Assembly: GCA_022842065.1 (NCBI GenBank)
Contig: JALHQH010000028.1
Span: 82,566-146,565 of the forward strand
Direction of reading: 5' to 3'
Origin: Caldilineaceae bacterium
Lineage (GTDB): Bacteria; Chloroflexota; Anaerolineae; Caldilineales; Caldilineaceae
DNA: 64,000 bases
Shown here in pieces: positions 54,626-63,836 of this stretch. Both the position numbers and the translations under genes were made by a program. Numbering within the stretch: position 1 is the first letter of the stretch; each line of letters starts with the position of its first letter. Below the pieces are notes generated by a model. It saw only the letters and a program-made list of their open reading frames with translations, ran no database searches and was not told where the DNA came from.

Positions 54626-56239
54626 ATGCGCTACTTTAACACCCACGGCCCGGTCAACGCCCAAGAACACTATGTCGTGCCGCGCCGGGCATTGGTCGAA
54701 CAGTTGACAGACCAGATCGAACAAGGGAAGTTTTTCACCATTTATGCCCCGCGGCAGATGGGCAAAACGACGCTGCTCAACCAATTGGAGGCAGAGCTAC
54801 GGGCGCGCCCGCCCGATCCAACTGCTATATATTTGCCCATCGTGCTCAGTTTTGAGCTTTATGAAAGCTGGTCGGCCACCCAATTTTGGGATGATGTGCT
54901 GGGTTTGATCAAGGACGATCTATTGGCATGGGCCACTGAGATTGACCATGTTGCTCTGGTGCCGCTGCGTACGCTGCTGGCCGAGGAGGGTGCAGCGGAT
55001 GTGCAATTTTTCCGACAACTTTTCACTAAGCTACACAAGTTGATCCCAGCCCTCAAAGTAGTGCTAATCATTGATGAATTTGACGCCACCCCGCCCGATC
55101 TGCTTTCCCCGCTCCTACAAACCTGGCGCACCATGTATTTGGATCGGCAACGTCGCCCACATAGCTTGCACAGTTTAGTCCTGATTGGGATTCAGAACAT
55201 TGCACGCCTGAACTTTGGGCGCAGTTCACCCTTCAATATTGCTTATCAGCATCGCCTGACCGACTTTTCACTAGAAGAAGTATGCGATCTGCTTGGGCAA
55301 TACACGACGGAAACGGGGCAACCATTTGCGGCAGGCGTGATTGAAAAGTTGTATGAGCAGACATCTGGGCAACCGTTCCTCGTCAACCGTACTGCCGCCA
55401 TCCTAACGCAGGAGGTAGTGCAAGAACAGGCGCGTCCGATCACCCTGGCGGATTTGAGCGCTGCCCTGCAAAAGCTAACCCGCGAGAGCAATTATAATTT
55501 CGAGACGATTGTGCGCCGTGCTGCGGAATATGAAGATGATGTAATGCGCATTCTCTTTGGGGCTGATTACCCTTTTCGCCTCAATGATCCGCTGGTCAAT
55601 TCACTGCATCTTTTTGGCATTATCAAAGAGACACCAGCACAACTTTGCCGGATTGCCAACCCGATCTACAAACAGGTACTCATTGATGCTTTCCAACCAC
55701 GGCAAGCGGGTCTCCAGGGTGCAATCCTGGCCAATGGCTATGACTTTCGCCCCTATGTCATGCGTGACCATTTGCAGATGGAAGCGATCCTTGCTCGCTT
55801 CCGCGAATTTATTGAACGGCGTGGGCGCGAAGCCTTTAAGGTGACGCCAATGCCGCAAGAAGCCACCGGCCAATATCTGCTCATGGCCTATCTTGATATT
55901 GTGGTGCGCCAGATCGGCGGTGCGCACTTCACGGAGGTCAACAGCGGAGAGGGGCGGCTCGATTTGATTGTGGTCCACCAAGGCCACCGCTATATCATCG
56001 AGACCAAAATCTGGCGCGGGCAGGCACTCTACGAAGAAGGGTTGACGCAGTTGGCTGATTACCTGGCCAGTGAGGGTCAAACCACGGGCTATTATGTCCT
56101 CTTTCATGCGCGCCCCCTGGTCTATGGCAAATTGCCCGACGATGCGCTGGAATATACCGTGCAGATCAGGGGCAAAACGATCCATGTCTATCTCGTGCGG
56201 CTAGGGCATCTTTTTGCGGATGGTGCGGCCACAAGTTAG
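54626..56239 (+). CDS. AAA ATPase fused to a PD-(D/E)XK nuclease-like domain
   Basis: 537 aa. The N-terminus holds an AAA/STAND-like ATPase with P-loop FTIYAPRQMGKTTLL (about 35-50), Walker B VVLIIDEFDATPP (about 145-158) and a winged-helix-like region with SGQPFLVNRTAAIL (about 245). The C-terminus (about 410-530) has the PD-(D/E)XK pattern GRLDLIVV...YIIETKIWRG with LTQLADYLASEG, as in the DUF1703-like end of the AAA-ATPase_like group. This family is common in several phyla, often in many copies; its function is unknown, with defence or mobile-element roles only proposed. The gene stands alone with a leaderless promoter. Confidence 0.88.
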   Translation: MRYFNTHGPVNAQEHYVVPRRALVEQLTDQIEQGKFFTIYAPRQMGKTTLLNQLEAELRARPPDPTAIYLPIVLSFELYESWSATQFWDDVLGLIKDDLLAWATEIDHVALVPLRTLLAEEGAADVQFFRQLFTKLHKLIPALKVVLIIDEFDATPPDLLSPLLQTWRTMYLDRQRRPHSLHSLVLIGIQNIARLNFGRSSPFNIAYQHRLTDFSLEEVCDLLGQYTTETGQPFAAGVIEKLYEQTSGQPFLVNRTAAILTQEVVQEQARPITLADLSAALQKLTRESNYNFETIVRRAAEYEDDVMRILFGADYPFRLNDPLVNSLHLFGIIKETPAQLCRIANPIYKQVLIDAFQPRQAGLQGAILANGYDFRPYVMRDHLQMEAILARFREFIERRGREAFKVTPMPQEATGQYLLMAYLDIVVRQIGGAHFTEVNSGEGRLDLIVVHQGHRYIIETKIWRGQALYEEGLTQLADYLASEGQTTGYYVLFHARPLVYGKLPDDALEYTVQIRGKTIHVYLVRLGHLFADGAATS

Positions 56240-56272
56240 TGAGCTTATCCTGCCGATTTTGCAGAGCCAATC

Positions 56273-56331
56273 GTAGGACAGTAAAACAGTGGGCAGTGGA
56301 CAGCGACTACCCCATTGTCCTACTGTCCCAC
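56273..56331. terminator. Imperfect inverted repeat between convergent genes
   Basis: gtaggacagtaaaacagtggg (56273-56293) pairs imperfectly with cccattgtcctactgtcccac (56311-56331). It lies between the convergent AAA ATPase and ABC exporter genes. Confidence 0.5.
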
Positions 56332-56346
56332 TCTCTTCACCGGCCC

Positions 56347-58131
56347 TTAAGCCGTGACCAAGGTGGTAGCCGGACCGACAGATGTCGCGCGTTGCAGCAC
56401 TCCATAACCATTCTCGTAAATCCCAAATTGAGCATGGTGTAGTTGACTGTAGACGCCACCGGTCGCCAGCAACTCGTCATGGCGGCCCTCTTCGGCAATG
56501 CCTTCCTCGGTGACCACGACAATGCGATGGGCGTTTTTGATGGTGGCCAGGCGATGGGCGATGACCAACGTGGTGCGCCCCTTGGAGAGTTCGGTGAGCG
56601 CCTGTTGAATCGCCACTTCCGTCGCCGTGTCAAGCGCAGAGGTGGCTTCATCCAAAATCAGAATCGGCGGGTTCTTGAGGAACATGCGCGCAATCGCCAA
56701 GCGCTGCTTCTGGCCGCCGGAGAGTTTAACGCCCCGTTCGCCGATAATTGTGTCTAATTCGTCGGGCTGGCTGCGGATAAAGTCGTCGAGTTGCGCCCGT
56801 TTGGCCGCTGCCCAGATCTCCTCATCGGCGGCATCCAATTTCCCATAGGCAATATTTTCGCCGATGGTGCCGGAGAAGAGAAAGACATCCTGCTGCACAA
56901 TGCCGATCTGCCGACGCAGCGACGCGCCTGTCATCGCGCGGATATCGATGCCGTCGATGGTGATCTGCCCGGCGGTCACATCATAAAAGCGGGGAATCAG
57001 GCTACACAGGGTTGTCTTGCCTGCGCCGGAGGGGCCGACAAAAGCCACCGTCTCGCCCGCGGTAATCGTGAGGTTTATGTCACGCAGCACTGGTCTGGCA
57101 TCCTCATAGCCAAAGGTGACATCGGCAAAACGAATGTTGCCATCTAGATGTTTGACCGCCACCGCATTGGGTGCATCTTGGATCTCCGGCTCGGTATGGA
57201 GGATCTCCAGATATTGTTTAAAGCCGGCGATGCCGCGCGGATAACTTTCGATCACCGAGTTGATCTTCTCAATCGGGCGAAAGAAGACATTGGTCAGCAA
57301 CAGATAGGCGATAAACTCGCCGTAAGTCAACTCGCCGTGGATCACATACCAGGTGCCCGCCACCATCACAAAGAGCATGACGAAACGCATCAACATGTAA
57401 CTGAGTGAGAGTGCCCGCGCCATGATGTTATAGGCGGTCAGTTTGGTCTCGCGGTAGAGATTGTTGTTGACGGCAAAGAGTTTACGTTCGTGATCTTCAT
57501 TGGCGAAGGCCTTGACGACGCGCACCCCGCCGATGGCATCTTCGATCCGGGCGTTAAATTGGCCGACGCTGCGAAAAAGCTGGCGGAAGGTCACCGTCAT
57601 CTTGCCGCTAAAGTACATGGCAATCCAGAGAATGACGGGAACGACCAAAAAGGTGAGCAGCGCCAGCGGCCAGTGGATCATCGCCATCAGCGCAAAGGCA
57701 CCGATCAAAGTCATGATCGCAATAAAGAGATCTTCGGGACCGTGGTGGGCCAGTTCGCCGATGTCTTGCAGATCGGTGGTGATGCGTGCGATCAGGTGGC
57801 CGGTTTTGTTGTTATCAAAGTAACGGAAGGCGAGCTTCTGGATATGGTCAAAAAGTTTGGTGCGCATATCCGTCTCGATATTGATGCCCAACATGTGGCC
57901 CCAATAGGTGACGACATATTGGAGCGCCGTGTTCAGCGCATAAATGCCCAGCAAAATCACGGTGGCCAGCACGATCAGCGGCCAGTTTTCACTGGGCAGC
58001 AGGTTGTCCACAAACTGGTTCACCGCCAGCGGGAAACCGAGTTCGAGGATGCCGACAATCACGGCACAGCCGAAATCGAGGTAGAAAAGGCCCTTATAGG
58101 GGCGATAGTAGGCGAAAAATTGACGGATCAT
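56347..58131 (-). CDS. ABC exporter (half-transporter, probably homodimeric)
   Basis: 594 aa. Six-helix membrane domain (about 15-310; LDFGCAVIVGILELGFPLAVNQF) and ATPase (about 340-580): Walker A VGPSGAGKTTLCS, signature LSGGQKQRLAIARM, Walker B ILILDEATSALD, H-loop LVIAHRL. All motifs are canonical, so it can work as a homodimer like MsbA or Sav1866. The substrate is unknown. No partner gene is adjacent. Confidence 0.92.
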   Translation of the reverse strand: MIRQFFAYYRPYKGLFYLDFGCAVIVGILELGFPLAVNQFVDNLLPSENWPLIVLATVILLGIYALNTALQYVVTYWGHMLGINIETDMRTKLFDHIQKLAFRYFDNNKTGHLIARITTDLQDIGELAHHGPEDLFIAIMTLIGAFALMAMIHWPLALLTFLVVPVILWIAMYFSGKMTVTFRQLFRSVGQFNARIEDAIGGVRVVKAFANEDHERKLFAVNNNLYRETKLTAYNIMARALSLSYMLMRFVMLFVMVAGTWYVIHGELTYGEFIAYLLLTNVFFRPIEKINSVIESYPRGIAGFKQYLEILHTEPEIQDAPNAVAVKHLDGNIRFADVTFGYEDARPVLRDINLTITAGETVAFVGPSGAGKTTLCSLIPRFYDVTAGQITIDGIDIRAMTGASLRRQIGIVQQDVFLFSGTIGENIAYGKLDAADEEIWAAAKRAQLDDFIRSQPDELDTIIGERGVKLSGGQKQRLAIARMFLKNPPILILDEATSALDTATEVAIQQALTELSKGRTTLVIAHRLATIKNAHRIVVVTEEGIAEEGRHDELLATGGVYSQLHHAQFGIYENGYGVLQRATSVGPATTLVTA

Positions 58132-58306
58132 GAAGTGAGCGCTCCCCTATAGTTCTGCTTGCATTTTCATTAGCAGTAGACCGTAGCGCACGCTGGCTTC
58201 GATGAGTTCAGCCGCTGCGCGTTGTGGTCTACTAGATTATAGCATTCTCGGGCTTTTCTGCCATGCAACCTGTTGCCTTTCTTTCAATCGCCTAACGACC
58301 AAGCCA

Positions 58307-58350
58307 CCCCCTCCCAACCGCCCCCGTGTGCAGGGAAGGTTGGGAGGGGG
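58307..58350. repeat. GC-rich hairpin
   Basis: ccccctcccaacc (58307-58319) and its complement (58338-58350), loop 18 bases. Confidence 0.55.
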
Positions 58351-58382
58351 AACAATTTATTTTCGGCGCAACCGGAATGCAG

Positions 58383-58537
58383 GGGGTGGCAAGATCGCCC
58401 TGGGCTAAAGCCGCAGGGCTACCCAACGACGCCGGGTAAACCCGGCTAATAGAGCCGCGTCGTTGGGTAGCCCGAGTGCCCGCTGGGCGCGTTTACGGTG
58501 GGGCGGGGATGGCAACCCATTAAGATCCCATTGAACC
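58383..58537. repeat. Folded repeat element, copy B
   Basis: Shares several blocks with copy A (34962) in the same order, including gccgggtaaacccggcta and gggcggggatggcaac. Where copy A pairs ctaggggacaacg with cgttgtcccctag, copy B pairs ctacccaacgacg with cgtcgttgggtag, so sequence changes keep the stem. Part of the 579-bp gene-free region 58132-58710. Confidence 0.8.
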
Positions 58538-58540
58538 TTA

Positions 58541-58592
58541 TTAAACAACGAAATTAAACAACGAAATTAAACAACGAAATTAAACAACGAAA
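58541..58592. repeat. 13-bp tandem repeat, four perfect copies
   Basis: ttaaacaacgaaa repeated at 58541, 58554, 58567 and 58580; the last copy runs into the terminator stem. Confidence 0.9.
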
Positions 58593-58627
58593 AGAGATGG
58601 GTGACTGATATCACCCACCTCTTTTCG
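58588..58627. terminator. Terminator of the PRC-barrel lipoprotein gene
   Basis: cgaaaagagatgggtga pairs with tcacccacctcttttcg around ctgata, one mismatch. On the - strand it lies 84 bases after the stop of the lipoprotein gene. Confidence 0.65.
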
Positions 58628-58710
58628 CCGAGGGTTGGCGCTAGCTTGCGGCCGTACTTACGCTATTGGGAAAGCCGAGCCGATTGTAGCAAACTCAAAG
58701 CTAAATCCGC

Positions 58711-59907
58711 TTATTCGCCATCTGGTAGCCAGAAGTTGCGGGTATCGAGATCCCAGCCTGGTCCATCCAGATCCACCGCATCAAAAACGGGTGCGTCGGT
58801 CAGTTGTTCCTCTGTCGTATCCAGGACCAATTCGGGCGCGCCGGCTTCCACATCTGCACTGCTGGGAATTACCTCAAAGGTATTGACGGGAATTGCATAT
58901 TCATTGGCACCGATCCCCAGGAAGCCGCCAAAGGTCAGAATCAGGTGTTCCACACGCCCGGCCCGCAAGTCAATCAACAGATCCTGAATTTCGCCCAACC
59001 CTTCACCGGCTGGATTCTGCACATTGCCACCGTTGAGGTCGCTCAGCTTAACCGCACGACCAGCTAGCGCATCCAGATCGGTTTCGGCAATCGGGCGCCC
59101 GATCACATCCTCGCCCAGGTCGCGGTAGAAGGTCTCAATCTCGCCCACATTCGCCGAGTCAGTCAGCACAGGGAAGTCATCGGCAAAACCAGGGGCATTT
59201 TCAAAAGTCGCTTCAGGGATATCAAGTACCAGCACCGTGTCATAGACAATTGATTCAGTCCCTGTCATCAACGGATCGGTCATGGTTGTGGTATCCGTGA
59301 TACCAACGCCTGGCGCGACCGCCGGAATTTCGTTCGTTAGCTCTTCAAAGCGGAAAGCGCTCAGCGGAATGGGGAAGACTTTGGCACCAATGTTCAGGAT
59401 GCCACCATACTCCACCGTCACCAGCACAATGTCACCTGTGTCCAGATTAAAGACCAGATCCTGGACACTGCCCAGGCTTTCACCCGCTGGATTTTGTACA
59501 TTATACCCTTGCAGATCCGAAGCGCGCAGCAGTTGGCTGGGTGCTTCCTCGATCCCGGACGTTGCGGTCATGCCGTCCGTGGCAGTCATGCCGGTCGTGC
59601 CGGTTAGGGCCGATGCACCAGAGACATCACTGGTATCCGTCATCTCCATGCTATCCGTGAAGGGCGTCGCCGTGGTCAGGGTTTCGGTGGCTGTCATCCC
59701 CATCATGTCGGTGATACCTTGAGTTGCGGTCATGTCACCGCTGTCAGTCATATCAGTTGCCTCTGGGGATGGCGTAACAACCGCCACAGTGGGGGTTGCG
59801 ACGTCGGTAGCAGTGGCTTCGGCCGCCGGCCCGCCCATCCCACCACCGCCACACGCCGCAAGCAATAGTAGCGTGAAAAGCAGCCCCACACTTGTTAACT
59901 TCTTCAT
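58711..59907 (-). CDS. Lipoprotein with two PRC-barrel domains and a Met/Thr-rich linker
   Basis: 398 aa with AAGGAGG before the start. Lipobox LLLLAAC near residue 19, so the mature protein is lipid-anchored. A linker (about 25-125) is rich in Thr, Met, Asp and Pro (TDMMGMTATETL, GMTATDGMTATSG). Two PRC-barrel domains follow: about 128-190 (RASDLQGYNVQNPAGESLGS...LNIGAKVFPIPLSAF) and about 290-350 (KLSDLNGGNVQNPAGEGLGE...LGIGANEYAIPVNTF). PRC barrels are small interaction modules; in exported form their partners are unknown. The two barrels probably come from an internal duplication. Confidence 0.88.
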   Translation of the reverse strand: MKKLTSVGLLFTLLLLAACGGGGMGGPAAEATATDVATPTVAVVTPSPEATDMTDSGDMTATQGITDMMGMTATETLTTATPFTDSMEMTDTSDVSGASALTGTTGMTATDGMTATSGIEEAPSQLLRASDLQGYNVQNPAGESLGSVQDLVFNLDTGDIVLVTVEYGGILNIGAKVFPIPLSAFRFEELTNEIPAVAPGVGITDTTTMTDPLMTGTESIVYDTVLVLDIPEATFENAPGFADDFPVLTDSANVGEIETFYRDLGEDVIGRPIAETDLDALAGRAVKLSDLNGGNVQNPAGEGLGEIQDLLIDLRAGRVEHLILTFGGFLGIGANEYAIPVNTFEVIPSSADVEAGAPELVLDTTEEQLTDAPVFDAVDLDGPGWDLDTRNFWLPDGE

Positions 59908-60079
59908 TGGTTCTCCTCCTTGATTCTCTTGAAAAATTTGATCGTAAGCGTTCGGCCTACACCAGGTAGGTAAAACTAACCTACCCTAGTTTTTCATAGA
60001 TTGTGGGGAATTTATATGTACTGGATAGAAAAGCGGGGTAGAAACGGGGTAGAAACAAAAAAGAAGTGAAACAAAGTGG

Positions 60080-60108
60080 TTGTTACAAGCGGTCTGTCAT
60101 GATAAAAT
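60080..60108 (+). promoter_or_regulatory. Possible promoter upstream of the unknown AT-richer gene
   Basis: TTGTTA (60080-60085), 17-bp spacer, TAAAAT (60103-60108). It would give a leader of about 170 bases before the ATG at 60283. A small inverted repeat (ggtaggt...acctacc, 59965-59985) precedes it. The rest of 59908-60282 holds nothing that I recognise. Confidence 0.35.
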
Positions 60109-60282
60109 GTGGCACTAATGACCATACCTTGTACGCGCAATTGTGGATGGGAAGAGCTGGATTGAAAACAATCGGATAGAAGCAGACCTTGGTCAGGCAT
60201 GCTTGATCAAAGTAACACCAGGTATGCGATTAACCATTTTCACTTGTGTGTGTTCAGGAACGGCGAGGAATAAGTCAGACAG

Positions 60283-61062
60283 ATGCAAACTCTCTTTGAA
60301 CAGTTACTGATCTTAGATGCCACGCCAAATCAGGCACTGATTGAGGCATACAATCAATATTTTGCGGCCAAGAATTCAAAGTATCGACTGATTGTGAACA
60401 CACATGTACGCCCTTGCTTTTTCAGCGGCGACATCGAAACACCAGGGAAGGTTGTTACTATCAGCCTAAACCCAGCGTACCGCCCACAAGTGACAGAAGC
60501 GGAACAAGCGGGGATGAATTTTTCTGAGTGGTATGATCATTGTCGTTATCGTTTCAGCCGGTATCAGTCAGATACAGCGATCCATCCGATCTTCAAGAAC
60601 CTATTTAAGGTGATTGCACCACCTACCATTTGGAACACTGCTGACAAGCGACTTTACCTTCAGGAGCACTTACTTAACTTAGACTGGTGTTGCTATTATT
60701 CGGAAAATTTCCCATCGATTGTGCTTGATCGACTGCCAATTAGCTTACAGCGTAGTATTTATGATTCATGGGATACGACTTTGCATCGGTTAATCGAACT
60801 AGCGGCACCGCGTTACATCTTTGTCCACGGACAGGCAATGCTGGCTTGGGTCAACCGCAGTGCGCTTGAACTCAAACCGGCCCTAAAGCTAGAAAACAGC
60901 CGGCATCAATCTTGTCAACTCTTCAGCGGCAGATTGGCCGGCACCACGATACCGCTATATTATCTGGAGCATTTTATTAATGTAGTGAATCAGAACACTA
61001 CGTTAGAGCGCATTAACGGCTATGTGAATCTGAGCTCTCGCTCAGATTCACATAGCCGTTAA
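60283..61062 (+). CDS. Unrecognised protein, AT-richer than its neighbours
   Basis: 259 aa; I do not recognise the family. Visible features: NTHVRPCFFSGDI, then VVTISLNPAYRPQ (about 65-77), which faintly recalls the loop of uracil-DNA-glycosylase-like proteins; FSEWYDHCRYRF; LNLDWCCYYSENFPS; and PRYIFVHGQAMLAW (about 180). The last 17 or so codons lie in a 60-bp perfect palindrome, so the natural C-terminus may have been replaced. Base composition is clearly lower in GC than the genes on both sides, which suggests transfer. A weak GAGGAA lies 15 or so bases before the ATG. Confidence 0.75.
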   Translation: MQTLFEQLLILDATPNQALIEAYNQYFAAKNSKYRLIVNTHVRPCFFSGDIETPGKVVTISLNPAYRPQVTEAEQAGMNFSEWYDHCRYRFSRYQSDTAIHPIFKNLFKVIAPPTIWNTADKRLYLQEHLLNLDWCCYYSENFPSIVLDRLPISLQRSIYDSWDTTLHRLIELAAPRYIFVHGQAMLAWVNRSALELKPALKLENSRHQSCQLFSGRLAGTTIPLYYLEHFINVVNQNTTLERINGYVNLSSRSDSHSR

Positions 61063-61067
61063 TGCGC
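61008..61067. terminator. 60-bp palindrome covering the stop codon
   Basis: 28-bp perfect arms (61008-61035 and 61040-61067) with a tctc loop; the stop codon of the preceding gene is in the right arm. No T-run follows. It may be a terminator or an inserted palindrome. Confidence 0.6.
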
Positions 61068-61270
61068 CAGAAATGCGTGCTCAGGCTGAGTTTGCCGTTG
61101 CATAAAAGCCGAAGGCACTTTCTTGTAGAGCAACTTATGTGGGCGCTAGGTGCTCGTAAAATCCGCCGATGCAAACATGGTTACGTGATCTCAGTTCAAA
61201 CTTTGCGGCGGGTGCTTTGCTGCCATTTTTCTGCTCGTCTTGTCGATATACAGGAGTTGATGGTATTGCC

Positions 61271-62473
61271 ATGAAGATTGGGACAAAGCAGCCCACCCGC
61301 CAATGGAGTGGCTGGTGGCAGCATCGCCAATGGCTTGCCGACGGGGCTTTTGCCCTGATTGTCGGGGCGATCGCGATCATCGGCACGTACTTCGTTGGGC
61401 AGCACCAGCCTGACCATCAAGCGCTTGACGCCGGTGCGCTAGCCTTGCTGGCCACGGGGGCGGCGGCACTGGTTTTCCGTCGCCAGTATCCAGGTGGCGT
61501 GCTCATTTTCGCCATGGGCATAACCCTGCTCTACTTGCTCCTGGACTACCCGAAGGGACCAAACTTCCTGATCATGATCATTGCTTACTTTACAGCAATG
61601 ATGCAGGGCCGCAGGCTGATCGTATGGGCAGTCCTCGCAGCAGAATTTGTGTTGTTTCCCTGGGGGCCGTACGTTCTTGGCAACGAAGCGGCACCTACCC
61701 CCACGGAGATGTTTGGGCTTGCTGGGTGGCTGCTTGTGGGTGCAACCGTCGCCGAGATCGTCCACATCCGCCAGCAACGGCTGATCCGTGCCCAGGCAGA
61801 AGAGACGCGCCGCCGGGCCGGTGAGGAAAGACTGCGCATCGCGCATGAATTGCACGATGTGCTTGGCCACAACATTTCGCTGATCAGTGTGCAGGCTGGC
61901 GTTGCCCTCCACCTGATGGACAAGCAGCCAGAACAAGCGCGCGTTGCGCTCGCGGTGATCAGGGATGCCAGCAAGGAAGCACTGCGTGAGCTGCGTTCGG
62001 TGTTGGATGTGCTGCGCCAGGGGGATGAAGCCGCCCCGCGCGCCCCCTCCCCCGGTCTCGCCAGTCTCAATGATCTCGTCACACGTGCGGCAGAGGCGGG
62101 CTTGCAGGTGCAGACCGCGATTTCGGGCAATCTCCAGGGGTTGCCGGCCAGCGTTGATTTGACCGCGTTTCGCATCATTCAGGAAGCATTGACCAACGTC
62201 ATGCGTCATTCCGGCCAAAGCTCGTCAAGCGTCCAGGTAACCTGTAACGCGCAGGAACTCACGCTGCGGATTGACAACGCGGTCGGCAGTGAAGCAGGGG
62301 GTAACCCCAGCGGGCACGAAATCGGACTGGGCCAAGGCATTCTCGGGATGAAAGAGCGAGCGACGGCCCTGGGCGGTGTGGTCGAAGCCGGCCGCCGTCC
62401 CGATGGCGGCTTTCGGATCTTCGCCCGATTGCCGCTGAATGGCAGCCCGTTGACGATAGGGGCAGGGGAATGA
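61271..62473 (+). CDS. NarL-type sensor histidine kinase
   Basis: 400 aa from ATG 61271 (AGGAG 14 bases up); the upstream 34 codons of open frame are not conserved-looking. Five or six N-terminal membrane helices (about 20-165), then the HisKA_3 dimerisation domain with the phosphoacceptor in ERLRIAHELHDVLGHNIS (His near 190) and an HATPase domain (QEALTNVMRHSG; GLGQGILGMKERATALGG). It phosphorylates the response regulator encoded next, whose start overlaps its stop by four bases. The signal is unknown; there is no extracytoplasmic sensor domain, as in DesK-like or antibiotic-sensing kinases. Confidence 0.92.
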   Translation: MKIGTKQPTRQWSGWWQHRQWLADGAFALIVGAIAIIGTYFVGQHQPDHQALDAGALALLATGAAALVFRRQYPGGVLIFAMGITLLYLLLDYPKGPNFLIMIIAYFTAMMQGRRLIVWAVLAAEFVLFPWGPYVLGNEAAPTPTEMFGLAGWLLVGATVAEIVHIRQQRLIRAQAEETRRRAGEERLRIAHELHDVLGHNISLISVQAGVALHLMDKQPEQARVALAVIRDASKEALRELRSVLDVLRQGDEAAPRAPSPGLASLNDLVTRAAEAGLQVQTAISGNLQGLPASVDLTAFRIIQEALTNVMRHSGQSSSSVQVTCNAQELTLRIDNAVGSEAGGNPSGHEIGLGQGILGMKERATALGGVVEAGRRPDGGFRIFARLPLNGSPLTIGAGE

Positions 62474-63126
62474 TCCGCATTTTACTCGCTGATGATCAGG
62501 CGCTTGTGCGCGCTGGCTTTCGGGCGCTGCTCAATGCCGAGGAGGAGATGCAGGTGATCGGCGAGGCCGTGGATGGGGACGATGCGGTGCGACTTGCCAC
62601 GCATCTGGTCCCAGATGTGGTGCTCATGGATATCCGCATGCCCCGCTGCGATGGGCTGGAAGCCACGCGGCGCATCGTTGCCGACGCGCGGCTGGCCGCG
62701 GTCAAGATCATTATCCTCACAACCTTTGATTTGGACGAGTACATTTTCGAGGCGCTGCGGGTGGGTGCCAGCGGTTTCCTGGTCAAGGACACTGAGCCGA
62801 TTGACCTGATCCGCGGGATTCAAGCCGTCGCCCGCGGGGATGGGCTGCTCTCCCCTAGAGTTACCCGGCGGCTGATCGCTGAGTTCGCCACGTTGACGAG
62901 TAAACATGAGCCAGCCCCCGCCTTGGTGGCACTGACCGCGCGCGAGCGTGAAGTGATGGCGTTGGTGGCCAGCGGTCTGTCCAACGATGAAATCGGCGAA
63001 CGGCTCGTCGTCAGTCCAGCAACCGCCAAGACACACGTCAGCCGGGCCATGGTGAAACTTGGTGCGCGTGACCGTGCCCAGCTTGTCGTCTTCGCCTACG
63101 AGTCTGGCCTCGTCCGCCCCGGCTAG
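62470..63126 (+). CDS. NarL/FixJ response regulator
   Basis: 218 aa. Receiver domain (1-120) with acidic pair at ADDQ, phosphoacceptor Asp in VVLMDIRMPRCDG (near 54) and Lys in FLVKDTEP; LuxR-type helix-turn-helix at about 150-210 (LTAREREVMALVASGLSNDEIGERLVVSPATAKTHV). The ATGA overlap with the kinase gene shows a two-gene operon. Probable target: its own operon or the membrane protein gene 281 bp downstream (inference). Confidence 0.93.
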   Translation: MIRILLADDQALVRAGFRALLNAEEEMQVIGEAVDGDDAVRLATHLVPDVVLMDIRMPRCDGLEATRRIVADARLAAVKIIILTTFDLDEYIFEALRVGASGFLVKDTEPIDLIRGIQAVARGDGLLSPRVTRRLIAEFATLTSKHEPAPALVALTAREREVMALVASGLSNDEIGERLVVSPATAKTHVSRAMVKLGARDRAQLVVFAYESGLVRPG

Positions 63127-63407
63127 CATCCCCAAACCGCCTACTCCCGACAGAGTAGTTCATTCTCCACAACTACGCCCGCGGGCGTACACCCAAAACC
63201 GCCCCAGAGACGACGACAGCGCCGCGATTCTCTGCTATGATCCGCGCAGACGTTCTAAATTCACGGTAATCGAATTTTAGATGGTAAACGCGCAACGGGT
63301 CACCATAGCCTCGACCTGTAACGTGGCTTTGCCAATCCTCGCCGAGCATCCGCTACATCTAAAAATTTATGTTACACACGATTAAATCGATGAAAGGAAC
63401 AAAACCG

Positions 63408-63836
63408 ATGAAACGATCTTTCACACTAATTCCCGCCACCGTGGCGGCCGTTGCACTGTTCGGGGGGCTTGTGCATGCCGTGCTGGTGGCCGCGCAGGTT
63501 GCCGAGCCAGCCGCCATCACGGTTTACGGACCGACCTCCCAGCGACTCTGGGCCACCACCGCCGCGCTGCTGGCGCTGATGGGTGTGGTCAGCGGCGGGC
63601 TGGCGCTGGCGCGCGCCGCCAAGGGTATCGGCCCCGGTCAAGGAAGAAATGGCGCTGTCTTGGCCCTGGTGGCGGGGCTGATCGCAACGATCAGTGGTGG
63701 GCTGCTTTTGGCCATTGCCAACGGTGGTCCCGGCACTGGCAATGGCGTCGTCGGGGCTGCGGCAGCCCTAGTGCTGGGGTTGATCGGGATGGCCGCGGGA
63801 GGGTTAGTTCTTACCCGATCCCGTCGCGCAGGCTGA
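63408..63836 (+). CDS. Small membrane protein, four predicted helices
   Basis: 142 aa from ATG 63408, after AAAGGAAC; the frame is open from 63369 but the first two ATGs lack a ribosome binding site. Hydrophobic segments at about 8-28, 52-72, 86-105 and 115-135, with Gly/Ala-rich repeats (VVSGGLALARA, TISGGLLLAIA, MAAGGLVLTRS). It resembles small DUF6223-like membrane proteins as far as I remember; this is uncertain. It may be controlled by the two-component system upstream. Nothing else was found in 63127-63407 or after 63837. Confidence 0.75.
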   Translation: MKRSFTLIPATVAAVALFGGLVHAVLVAAQVAEPAAITVYGPTSQRLWATTAALLALMGVVSGGLALARAAKGIGPGQGRNGAVLALVAGLIATISGGLLLAIANGGPGTGNGVVGAAAALVLGLIGMAAGGLVLTRSRRAG

